Assembly: GCA_964017235.1 (NCBI GenBank)
Contig: OZ024927.1
Span: 47,621,293-47,685,292 of the forward strand
Source: Sabellastarte sp. h YS-2021
Taxonomy: Eukaryota > Annelida > Polychaeta > Sabellida > Sabellidae
Direction: 5' to 3'
Length of the DNA: 64,000 nucleotides
Below, in pieces: positions 25,101 to 37,100 of the stretch; the first letter of the stretch is position 1, and each line of letters starts with the position of its first letter. The notes below the pieces were generated by a model. It ran no database searches and was not told where the DNA came from. It saw only the letters and a list, made by a program, of their open reading frames with translations. Position numbers and translations under genes: made by a program.

Positions 25101-28100
25101 TGCCGCGGTGTGTATCTCCTGCCGAGCATTAAAGCAGAAGAAATAGCTTTTCCGAGATATTCACAATTTTTCATTTTCCTGTGTGAAAGCTCTTCCAAAA
25201 GTAGGTGAATGAGTTATTTGAGAAAAATTGGCTATCTGCAATACTATTAAGAGATAATTCATATTTACTCATTTTGAGTAGGTGAATAATTATCTATGGG
25301 TCTGAAACTTCACCAAGTGAAAGCTCTCCCAAAAGTAGGTGAATGAGTTATTTGAGAAAAATTGGCTATCTGCAATACTTTAAGAGATAATTCGCATTTA
25401 CTCATTTTCAGTAGGTGAGTAATTAGCTATGGGTCTGAAACTTCACCATGTGGAAGCTCTCCCACAAGTAGATGAATGAGTATTTGATAAAAATTGGGTA
25501 TCCGCAATACTTTTACAGATAATTAGCATTTACTCATTTTGAGTAGGTGAATAAATAGCTATGGGTCTGAAACTTCACAGAGTGAAAGCTCTCCCAAAAG
25601 TAGGTGAATGAGTTATTTGAGAAAAATTGGCTATTTGCAATACTTTTACAGATAATTCGCATTTACTCATTTTGAGTAGGTGAATAATTAGCTATGGGTC
25701 TGAAACTTCACAAAGTGAAAGCTCTCCCAAAAGTAGGTGAAGGAGTTATTTGAGAAAAATTGGCTATCTGCAATACTTTTAGAGATATTTCGCATTTACT
25801 CATTTTGAGTAGGTGAGTAATTAGCTATGGGTCTGAAACTTCACCAAGTGAAAGCTCTCCCAAAAGTAGGTGAATGATTAATTTGAGAAAAATTGGCTAT
25901 CTGCAATACTTTTAGAGATAATTCGCATTTACTCATTTTCAGTAGGTGAGTAATTAGCTATGGGTCTGAAACTTCACCAAGTGAAAGCTCTCCCAAAAGT
26001 AGGTGAATGAGTTATTTGAGAAAAATTGGCTATCTGCAATACTTTTAGAGATAATTCGCATTTACTCATTTTGAGTAGGTGAGTAATTAGCTATGGGTCT
26101 GAAACTTCACCAAGTGAAAGCTCTGCCAAAAGTAGGTGAATGAGTTATTTGAGAAAAATTGGCTATCTGCAATACTTTTAGAGATAATTCGCATTTACTC
26201 ATTTTGAGTAGGTGAGTAATTAGCTATGGGTCTGAAACTTCACCAAGTGAAAGCTCTCCCAAAAGTAGGTGAATGATTAATTTGACAAAAATTGGCTATC
26301 TGCAATACTTTTAGAGATAATTCGCATTTACTCATTTTGAGTAGGGGAGTAATTAGCTATGGGTCTGAAACTTCACCAAGTGAAAGCTCTCCCAAAAGTA
26401 GGTGAATGAGTTATTTGAAAAAAATTGGCTATCTGCAATACTTTTAGAGATAATTCGCATTTACTCATTTTGAGTAGGTGAGTAATTAGCTATGGGTCTG
26501 AAACTTCACAGAGTGAAAGCTCTCCCAAAAGTAGGTGAATGAGTTATTTGAAAAAAATTGGCTATCTGCAATACTTTTAGAGATAATTCGCATTTACTCA
26601 TTTTCAGTAGGTGAGTAATTAGCTATGGGTCTGAAACTTCACCATGTGAAAGCTCTGCCAAAAGTAGGTGAAGGAGTTATTTGAGAAAAATTGGCTATCT
26701 GCAATACTTTTAGAGATAATTCGCATTTACTCATTTTGAGTAGGTGAGTAATTAGCTATGGGTCTGAAACTTCACAGAGTGAAAGCTCTCCCAAAAGTAG
26801 GTGAATGAGTTATTTGAGAAAAATTGGCTATCTGCAATACTTTTAGAGATAAATCGCATTTACTCATTTTGAGTAGGTGAGTAATTAGCTATGGGTCTGA
26901 AACTTCACCAAGTGAAAGCTCTCCCAAAAGTAGGTGAATGATTAATTTGAGAAAAATTGGCTATCTGCAATACTTTTAGAGATAATTCGCATTTACTCAT
27001 TTTGAGTAGGTGAGTAATTAGCTATGGGTCTGAAACTTCACAGAGTGAAAGCTCTCCCAAAAGTAGGTGAATGAGTTATTTGAGAAAAATTGGCTATCTG
27101 CAATACTTTTAGAGATAATTCGCATTTACTCATTTTGAGTAGGTGAGTGATTAGCTATGGGTCTGAAACTTCACCAAGTGAAAGCTCTCCCAAAAGTAGG
27201 TGAATGAGTTATTTGAGAAAAATTGGCTATCTGCAATACTTTTAGAGATAATTCGCATTTACTCATTTTGAGTAGGTGAGTAATTAGCTATGGGTCTGAA
27301 ACTTCACCAAGTGAAAGCTCTGCCAAAAGTAGGTGAATGAGTTATTTGAGAAAAATTGGCTATCTGCAATACTTTTAGAGATAAATCACATTTACTCATT
27401 TTGAGTAGGTGAGTAATTAGCTATGGGTCTGAAACTTCACCAAGTGAAAGCTCTCCCAAAAGTAGGTGAATGATTAATTTGACAAAAATTGGCTATCTGC
27501 AATACTTTTAGAGATAATTCGCATTTACTCATTTTGAGTAGGGGAGTAATTAGCTATGGGTCTGAAACTTCACCAAGTGAAAGCTCTCCCAAAAGTAGGT
27601 GAATGAGTTATTTGAGAAAAATTGGCTATCTGCAATACTTTTAGAGATAATTCGCATTTACTCATTTTCAGTAGGTGAGTAATTAGCTATGGGTCTGAAA
27701 CTTCACCAAGTGAAAGCTCTCCCAAAAGTAGGTGAATGAGTTATTTGAAAAAAATTGGCTATCTGCAATACTTTTAGAGATAATTCGCATTTACTCATTT
27801 TGAGTAGGTGAGTAATTAGCTATGGGTCTGAAACTTCACAGAGTGAAAGCTCTCCCAAAAGTAGGTGAATGAGTTATTTGAAAAAAATTGGCTATCTGCA
27901 ATACTTTTAGAGATAATTCGCATTTACTCATTTTCAGTAGGTGAGTAATTAGCTATGGGTCTGAAACTTCACCATGTGAAAGCTCTGCCAAAAGTAGGTG
28001 AAGGAGTTATTTGAGAAAAATTGGCTATCTGCAATACTTTTAGAGATAATTCGCATTTACTCATTTTGAGTAGGTGAGTAATTAGCTATGGGTCTGAAAC

Positions 28101-31100
28101 TTCACAGAGTGAAAGCTCTCCCAAAGGTAGGTGAATGAGTTATTTGAGAAAAATTGGCTATCTGCAATACTTTTAGAGATAATTCGCATTTACTCATTTT
28201 GAGTAGGTGAGTAATTAGCTATGGGTCTGAAACTTCACAGAGTGAAAGCTCTCCCAAAAGTAGGTGAATGAGTTATTTGAGAAAAATTGGCTATCTGCAA
28301 TACTTTTAGAGATAATTCGCATTTACTCATTTTGAGTAGGTGAGTGATTAGCTATGGGTCTGAAACTTCACCAAGTGAAAGCTCTCCCAAAAGTAGGTGA
28401 ATGAGTTATTTGAGAAAAATTGGCTATCTGCAATACTTTTAGAGATAATTCGCATTTACTCATTTTGAGTAGGTGAGTAATTAGCTATGGGTCTGAAACT
28501 TCACCAAGTGAAAGCTCTGCCAAAAGTAGGTGAATGAGTTATTTGAGAAAAATTGGCTATCTGCAATACTTTTAGAGATAAATCACATTTACTCATTTTG
28601 AGTAGGTGAGTAATTAGCTATGGGTCTGAAACTTCACCAAGTGAAAGCTCTCCCAAAAGTAGGTGAATGATTAATTTGACAAAAATTGGCTATCTGCAAT
28701 ACTTTTAGAGATAATTCGCATTTACTCATTTTGAGTAGGGGAGTAATTAGCTATGGGTCTGAAACTTCACCAAGTGAAAGCTCTCCCAAAAGTAGGTGAA
28801 TGAGTTATTTGAGAAAAATTGGCTATCTGCAATACTTTTAGAGATAATTCGCATTTACTCATTTTCAGTAGGTGAGTAATTAGCTATGGGTCTGAAACTT
28901 CACCAAGTGAAAGCTCTCCCAAAAGTAGGTGAATGAGTTATTTGAAAAAAATTGGCTATCTGCAATACTTTTAGAGATAATTCGCATTTACTCATTTTGA
29001 GTAGGTGAGTAATTAGCTATGGGTCTGAAACTTCACAGAGTGAAAGCTCTCCCAAAAGTAGGTGAATGAGTTATTTGAAAAAAATTGGCTATCTGCAATA
29101 CTTTTAGAGATAATTCGCATTTACTCATTTTCAGTAGGTGAGTAATTAGCTATGGGTCTGAAACTTCACCATGTGAAAGCTCTGCCAAAAGTAGGTGAAG
29201 GAGTTATTTGAGAAAAATTGGCTATCTGCAATACTTTTAGAGATAATTCGCATTTACTCATTTTGAGTAGGTGAGTAATTAGCTATGGGTCTGAAACTTC
29301 ACAGAGTGAAAGCTCTCCCAAAGGTAGGTGAATGAGTTATTTGAGAAAAATTGGCTATCTGCAATACTTTTAGAGATAATTCGCATTTACTCATTTTGAG
29401 TAGGTGAGTAATTAGCTATGGGTCTGAAACTTCACAGAGTGAAAGCTCTCCCAAAAGTAGGTGAATGAGTTATTTGAGAAAAATTGGCTATCTGCAATAC
29501 TTTTAGAGATAATTCGCATTTACTCATTTTGAGTAGGTGAGTGATTAGCTATGGGTCTGAAACTTCACCAAGTGAAAGCTCTCCCAAAAGTAGGTGAATG
29601 AGTTATTTGAGAAAAATTGGCTATCTGCAATACTTTTAGAGATAATTCGCATTTACTCATTTTGAGTAGGTGAGTAATTAGCTATGGGTCTGAAACTTCA
29701 CCAAGTGAAAGCTCTGCCAAAAGTAGGTGAATGAGTTATTTGAGAAAAATTGGCTATCTGCAATACTTTTAGAGATAATTCGCATTTACTCATTTTGAGT
29801 AGGTGAGTAATTAGCTATGGGTCTGAAACTTCACAGAGTGAAAGCTCTCCCAAAAGTAGGTGAATGAGTTATTTGAGAAAAATTGGCTATCTGCAATACT
29901 TTTAGAGATAAATCACATTTACTCATTTTGAGTAGGTGAGTGATTAGCTATGGGTCTGAAACTTCACCAAGTGAAAGCTCTCCCAAAAGTAGGTGAATGA
30001 GTTATTTGAGAAAAATTGGCTATCTGCAATACTTTTAGAGATAATTCGCATTTACTCATTTTGAGTAGGTGAGTAATTAGCTATGGGTCTGAAACTTCAC
30101 CAAGTGAAAGCTCTGCCAAAAGTAGGTGAATGAGTTATTTGAGAAAAATTGGCTATCTGCAATACTTTTAGAGATAAATCACATTTACTCATTTTGAGTA
30201 GGTGAGTAATTAGCTATGGGTCTGAAACTTCACCAAGTGAAAGCTCTCCCAAAAGTAGGTGAATGATTAATTTGACAAAAATTGGCTATCTGCAATACTT
30301 TTAGAGATAATTCGCATTTACTCATTTTGAGTAGGGGAGTAATTAGCTATGGGTCTGAAACTTCACCAAGTGAAAGCTCTCCCAAAAGTAGGTGAATGAG
30401 TTATTTGAGAAAAATTGGCTATCTGCAATACTTTTAGAGATAATTCGCATTTACTCATTTTCAGTAGGTGAGTAATTAGCTATGGGTCTGAAACTTCACC
30501 AAGTGAAAGCTCTCCCAAAAGTAGGTGAATGAGTTATTTGAAAAAAATTGGCTATCTGCAATACTTTTAGAGATAATTCGCATTTACTCATTTTGAGTAG
30601 GTGAGTAATTAGCTATGGGTCTGAAACTTCACAGAGTGAAAGCTCTCCCAAAAGTAGGTGAATGAGTTATTTGAAAAAAATTGGCTATCTGCAATACTTT
30701 TAGAGATAATTCGCATTTACTCATTTTCAGTAGGTGAGTAATTAGCTATGGGTCTGAAACTTCACCATGTGAAAGCTCTGCCAAAAGTAGGTGAAGGAGT
30801 TATTTGAGAAAAATTGGCTATCTGCAATACTTTTAGAGATAATTCGCATTTACTCATTTTGAGTAGGTGAGTAATTAGCTATGGGTCTGAAACTTCACAG
30901 AGTGAAAGCTCTCCCAAAGGTAGGTGAATGAGTTATTTGAGAAAAATTGGCTATCTGCAATACTTTTAGAGATAATTCGCATTTACTCATTTTGAGTAGG
31001 TGAGTAATTAGCTATGGGTCTGAAACTTCACAGAGTGAAAGCTCTCCCAAAAGTAGGTGAATGAGTTATTTGAGAAAAATTGGCTATCTGCAATACTTTT

Positions 31101-34100
31101 AGAGATAATTCGCATTTACTCATTTTGAGTAGGTGAGTGATTAGCTATGGGTCTGAAACTTCACCAAGTGAAAGCTCTCCCAAAAGTAGGTGAATGAGTT
31201 ATTTGAGAAAAATTGGCTATCTGCAATACTTTTAGAGATAATTCGCATTTACTCATTTTGAGTAGGTGAGTAATTAGCTATGGGTCTGAAACTTCACCAA
31301 GTGAAAGCTCTGCCAAAAGTAGGTGAATGAGTTATTTGAGAAAAATTGGCTATCTGCAATACTTTTAGAGATAATTCGCATTTACTCATTTTGAGTAGGT
31401 GAGTAATTAGCTATGGGTCTGAAACTTCACAGAGTGAAAGCTCTCCCAAAAGTAGGTGAATGAGTTATTTGAGAAAAATTGGCTATCTGCAATACTTTTA
31501 GAGATAAATCACATTTACTCATTTTGAGTAGGTGAGTAATTAGCTATGGGTCTGAAACTTCACCAAGTGAAAGCTCTCCCAAAAGTAGGTGAATGATTAA
31601 TTTGACAAAAATTGGCTATCTGCAATACTTTTAGAGATAATTCGCATTTACTCATTTTGAGCAGGTGAGTAATTAGCTATGGGTCTGAAACTTCACCAAG
31701 TGAAAGCTCTCCCAAAAGTAGGTGAATGAGTTATTTGAGAAAAATTGGCTATCTGCAATACTTTTAGAGATAATTCGCATTTACTCATTTTGAGTAGGTG
31801 AGTAATTAGCTATGGGTCTGAAACTTCACCAAGTGAAAGCTCTGCCAAAAGTAGGTGAATGAGTTATTTGAGAAAAATTGGCTATCTGCAATACTTTTAG
31901 AGATAATTCGCATTTACTCATTTTGAGTAGGTGAGTAATTAGCTATGGGTCTGAAACTTCACAGAGTGAAAGCTCTCCCAAAAGTAGGTGAAGGAGTTAT
32001 TTGAGAAAAATTGACTATCTGCAATACTTTTAGAGATAAATCACATTTACTCATTTTGAGTAGGTGAGTAATTAGCTATGGGTCTGAAACTTCACCAAGT
32101 GAAAGCTCTCCCAAAAGTAGGTGAATGATTAATTTGACAAAAATTGGCTATCTGCAATACTTTTAGAGATAATTCGCATTTACTCATTTTGAGTAGGTGA
32201 GTAATTAGCTATGGGTCTGAAACTTCACCAAGTGAAAGCTCTCCCAAAAGTAGGTGAATGAGTTATTTGAAAAAAATTGGCTATCTGCAATACTTTTAGA
32301 GATAATTCGCATTTACTCATTTTGAGTAGGTGAGTAATTAGCTATGGGTCTGAAACTTCACCAAGTGAAAGCTCTCCCAAAAGTAGGTGAATGAGTCATT
32401 TGAGAAAAATTGGCTATCTGCAATACTTTTAGAGATAATTCGCATTTACTCATTTTGAGTAGGTGAGTAATTAGCTATGGGTCTGAAACTTCAGAGTGAA
32501 AGGTCTCCCAAAAGTAGGTGAATGAGTTATTTGAGAAAAATTGGCTATCTGCAATACTTTTAGAGATAATTCGCATTTACTCATTTTCAGTAGGCGAGTA
32601 ATTAGCTATGGGTCTGAAACTTCACCAAGTGAAAGCTCTCCCAAAAGTAGGTGAATGAGTTATTTGAGAAAAATTGGCTATCTGCAATACTTTTAGAGAT
32701 AATTCGCATTTACTCATTTTGAGTAGGTGAGTAATTAGCTATGGGTCTGAAACTTCACCATGTGAAAGCTCTGCCAAAAGTAGGTGAAGGAGTTATTTGA
32801 GAAAAATTGGCTATCTGCAATACTTTTACAGATAATTCGCATTTACTCATTTTGAGTAGGTAACTAGCTATGGGTCTGAAACTTCACAGAGTGAAAGCTC
32901 TCCCAAAAGTAGGTGAATGAGTTATTTGAGAAAAATTGGCTATCTGCAATACTTTTAGAGATAAATCGCATTTACTCATTTTGAGTAGGTGAGTAATTAG
33001 CTATGGGTCTGAAACTTCACCATGTGAAAGCTCTGCCAAAAGTAGGTGAAGGAGTTATTTGAGAAAAATTGGCTATCTGCAATACTTTTACAGATAATTC
33101 GCATTTACTCATTTTGAGTAGGTGAGTAACTAGCTATGGGTCTGAAACTTCACAGAGTGAAAGCTCTCCCAAAAGTAGGTGAATGAGTTATTTGAGAAAA
33201 ATTGGCTATCTGCAATACTTTTAGAGATAAATCGCATTTACTCATTTTGAGTAGGTGAGTAATTAGCTATGGGTCTGAAACTTCACCAAGTGAAAGCTCT
33301 CCCAAAAGTAGGTGAATGATTAATTTGAGAAAAATTGGCTATCTGCAATACTTTTAGAGATAATTCGCATTTACTCATTTTGAGTAGGTGAGTAATTAGC
33401 TATGGGTCTGAAACTTCACAGAGTGAAAGCTCTCCCAAAAGTAGGTGAATGAGTTATTTGAGAAAAATTGGCTATCTGCAATACTTTTAGAGATAATTCA
33501 CATTTACTCATTTTGAGTAGGTGAGTGATTAGCTATGGGTCTGAAACTTCACCAAGTGAAAGCTCTCCCAAAAGTAGGTGAATGAGTTATTTGAGAAAAA
33601 TTGGCTATCTGCAATACTTTTAGAGATAATTCGCATTTACTCATTTTTAGTAGGTGAGTAATTAGCTACGGGTCTGAAACTTCACCAAGTGACAGCTCTG
33701 CCAAAAGTAGGTGAATGAGTTATTTGAGAAAAATTGGCTATCTGCAATATTTTTAGAGATAATTCGCATTTACTCTTTTTGAGTAGGTGAGCAATTAGCT
33801 ATGGGTCTGAAACTTCACCAAGTGAAAGCTCTTTGGGATAGCTGCTCTGCAGAGATACCCTGAAGATAAAAAATTTCGTCAAAATCGCTCTATGTAGCAC
33901 GGTTTTCGAAATATTAGCATTTTTGTGTTTTGCAATTTTTGCGCAAAAATTCGAAAATTCAAAATGGCCGCCATTTTTGGCAAGACAATTTTTTTTTGAA
34001 AATTGGCATGGCTACTCTGCAGAGATACCCTGTGGGTCAAAAATTTCGTCGAAATCGCTCTATCTAGCACGGTTTTCGAGATGTAAGCATTTTTGTGTTT

Positions 34101-37100
34101 TGCAATTTTGCGAAAAATTCGAAAATTCAAAATGGCTGCCATTTTTTGTGAGAAATTTTTTGTCTGAAAATTGGCATGGCTACTCTGCAGAGATACCCTG
34201 CAGGTCAAAAATTTCGTCGAAATCGCTCTATCTAGCAGGGTTTTCGAGATATAAGCATTTCTATGTTTTGCAATTTTTGCGAAAAATTCGAAAATTCAAA
34301 ATGGCCGCCATTTTTGGCGAGACAAAATTTTTTTGAAAATTGGCATGGCTACTCTGCAGATATACCCTGTGGGTCAAAAATTTCGTCGAAATCGCTCTAA
34401 CTTGCAGGGTTTTCGAGATATAAGCATTTTATGTTTTGCAATTTTTGCGAAAAATTCGAAAATTCAAAATGGCCGCCATTTTTGGCGAGAAAATTTTTTT
34501 TTCAAAATTAGGATAACTACTCCGCAGCGATACCCTGCGGGTCAAAAATTTCGTCGAAATCGCTCTAACTAGCACGGTTTTCGAGATATAAGCATTTTTG
34601 TGTTTTGCAATTTTTGCGAAAATTTCGAAAATTCAAAATGGCCGCCATTTTGGGCGAGACAAAATTTTTTTGAAAATTGGGAAAACTACTCCGCAGAGAT
34701 ACCCTGCGGGTCAAAAATTTCGTCGAAATCGCTCTATCTAGCACGGTTTTCGAGATATAAGCATTTTTGTGTTTTCCTTATTTGGAAAATTCGTAATGAT
34801 TAATTAATCATTAATTACTCGGCCATTTCTTGACCAATCAATGCCAAAATCTAATGATTTCCAGATTTTAATAGAATGAATGTATTTGCCAAGTTTCAGG
34901 TGAATTGATAAAATTCCTTTCAAGTTATCATCCGGACAAGCTTCCCCATCGAAAAAAGACATTTTTGGTCATGTGACCTCTCTGATTGGTTGAAATGTCA
35001 CTGCAGCATATTCAAAAAAATTCCCCAAGGCTACTGCCTAAACTTGCCAAATTTGAAAAGAATCCGCCTAACGGTTACAGAGTTATAAGGAAAACAAAAT
35101 GCGGAGCCGGCGGAGCTGCAGGAGCCGGCGGAGCCGGCAACTCTCCCATACACAAACAAGCGTCCCTTGCGGGACGCTTAATGATACACAGAATAAAAAA
35201 ATTACAAAAGGTTTTGTATACTCCTCTCTTAATTCAGCTGTGTAAATAACACTAAATCTGAGAAACGATGGGTCAACTTCTTGCTTCAATAAAAAACTTT
35301 CATCAGTGACCTATTTTTTTTCACTGTTCTGTCCTTAAATGACACTTTTCATGCGATCCATAATTAGTCAGACTTTACAGAGAAAATTAATCGAACAATT
35401 TTTCCTGCTCAACCAGTCAGATTCACTTACACAGCCGTGTCATATAAGAATAACCAACGAGTCAGCAAAGACCTTATGAGATATTCCAGACTGTTTACCA
35501 AGACCTTTAGAATTATACCATCAATTCTTCTAGCATGGAGTTACTCACAAAGTATGCAAGTTGAAATGTTTCAAGTGAGAAATAAACTAGAAATAGGAAG
35601 CCCTGTAAAAAGAGAAAGTGGAACAATAGAGAAAAAGGTGGATTGCATCCAGGAAAACACATTATCATGTGTAATGTCCACCTATAATGCTTGGAAAGGA
35701 TATTTACAGTTCCAAGTATTTACAGTTAATTATTTTCCGCTAAAATCCAAGATGGTGGCCAAAAGTGGTGAAAATTGAAATTTTTCCCTCTTGCATCTAT
35801 AGGATACCAGTGTACTACCCTGTACAAAATGGTCTATCTCTTACGGTTTGCCAGATATTTACTATTTTTTATTTCCCGTTAAAAATCAAGATGGCTGCCA
35901 AAAGTGGCAAAAAGTTAAATTTTTATCTTTTGCACAGGATACTCTTGCAATACTCTGTGGGTCAAAAGTTTGCTTGAAATGGCACTATCCCCAATGGTTT
36001 CTGTGATATTTACAATTTTTTATTATCCGCTAAAATCCAAGGTGGCCTCCAAAAATGGTAAAAATTGAAATTTTCATCTTTTGCACAGGGTAAACTTATA
36101 CTACCCTGTGGGTCAAACATTTTCTCGAAATGGCTCTATCCCTTATGCTTTACGAGATATTTACAATTTTTTATTTTCCGCTAAAATCCAAGGTGGCCGT
36201 CATAAGTTGCGAAAATTGAAATTTTTCCCTTTTCAATCGGACACACTTATACTACCCTGTGGGTCAAAAATTCACTTGAAATCACTCTATCTCTTATGGT
36301 TTGACCCAATAATCCCGCATGCCAAATTTGGTGAAGATAGCTCTAATACTTTTCCTTAAAAAGAGCGGACACGATGTGTGACGCCGGACACCGGAAAAAG
36401 CAAAAATAATATGTCCACCCCCACCGGGGGGGTGGAAATAATTCTTATATAGTTAGATTTTTGCACATATGTATGAATTATGTTTATTAATTGCTATTAT
36501 TATACTTCATTAATATTCAGGAGCAAAATTGGCACTTTGGAGAAAAGAGCCTGAACTGGATAATAGAAAGTTAATAAAGCAGAGAGAGTAATTCAGTATA
36601 AACTAGTGATGGGTTTGTAGTACCAGTATCAAAATCAATTTGGTGAAATACTGAAACAAAATGGTATCCCAATTTCCAGCATATAAGACTGTGCTATGAC
36701 TTATACTAGTAGCAAAAGAACATTAATTAGTTATTAACCATATACTTTTGCAGATTTTTCTTAATTATCAAATTATTTTGTTCAACAGGCATTGTTTTCA
36801 CAACCTTATTTGCCATTACAGGATCTATTTTTGAGCCATACTATAACAAATCTATGTCCCCCAATTGGAACAGTTTTGTATTGATGACATACCGATAAGA
36901 TTTTGTTAGACTTGGAACTATATTCAGACAAAATGATTAAGGTTTTAATACTCCATATTTTGTATATAGAAGCAAAATTAGTATTTTCACTGCTGCGACT
37001 GGCGGCGAATTCATCACAAATATTATCAATACTTAAAAGAGAGTTTGTCTTTTGTATTCAACTTTTTCAGACTGAAAGAATTCTAAGAAATCCATGTATT

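Larger units (their letters stand above)
24677..35185 (+). mobile_element. Family C hairpin-ended tandem-repeat element, split by a 133-bp satellite array
   Basis: The left end AACTAGAGGATCG is shared with the copy at 63050. The subterminal word AAGCGTC near 24730 is the inverse of GACGCTT at the right end. Tandem 169-bp monomers containing GGTTTTCGAGATATAAGC and AAAATGGCCGCCATTTT lie on both sides of the satellite (24880-25080 and 33834-34800). Without the satellite it is about 1.9 kb. It is non-coding. The open frames across the 169-bp units arise from the unit length and low stop density. Confidence 0.72.

Noticed and set aside
25183-33833. Regular 133-bp repeats as a CRISPR array
   Set aside because: Monomers are contiguous with no unique spacers, the window is eukaryotic and no cas gene is present. 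It is a satellite.
33879-34803. Overlapping open frames on both strands over the family C array
   Set aside because: The translations repeat with the 169-bp monomer and have no protein family features. They come from the repeat unit.
35083-35289. Minus-strand frame with [10 protein letters not shown] near the family C end
   Set aside because: The leucine/arginine pattern is the translation of the GGAGCC simple repeat.
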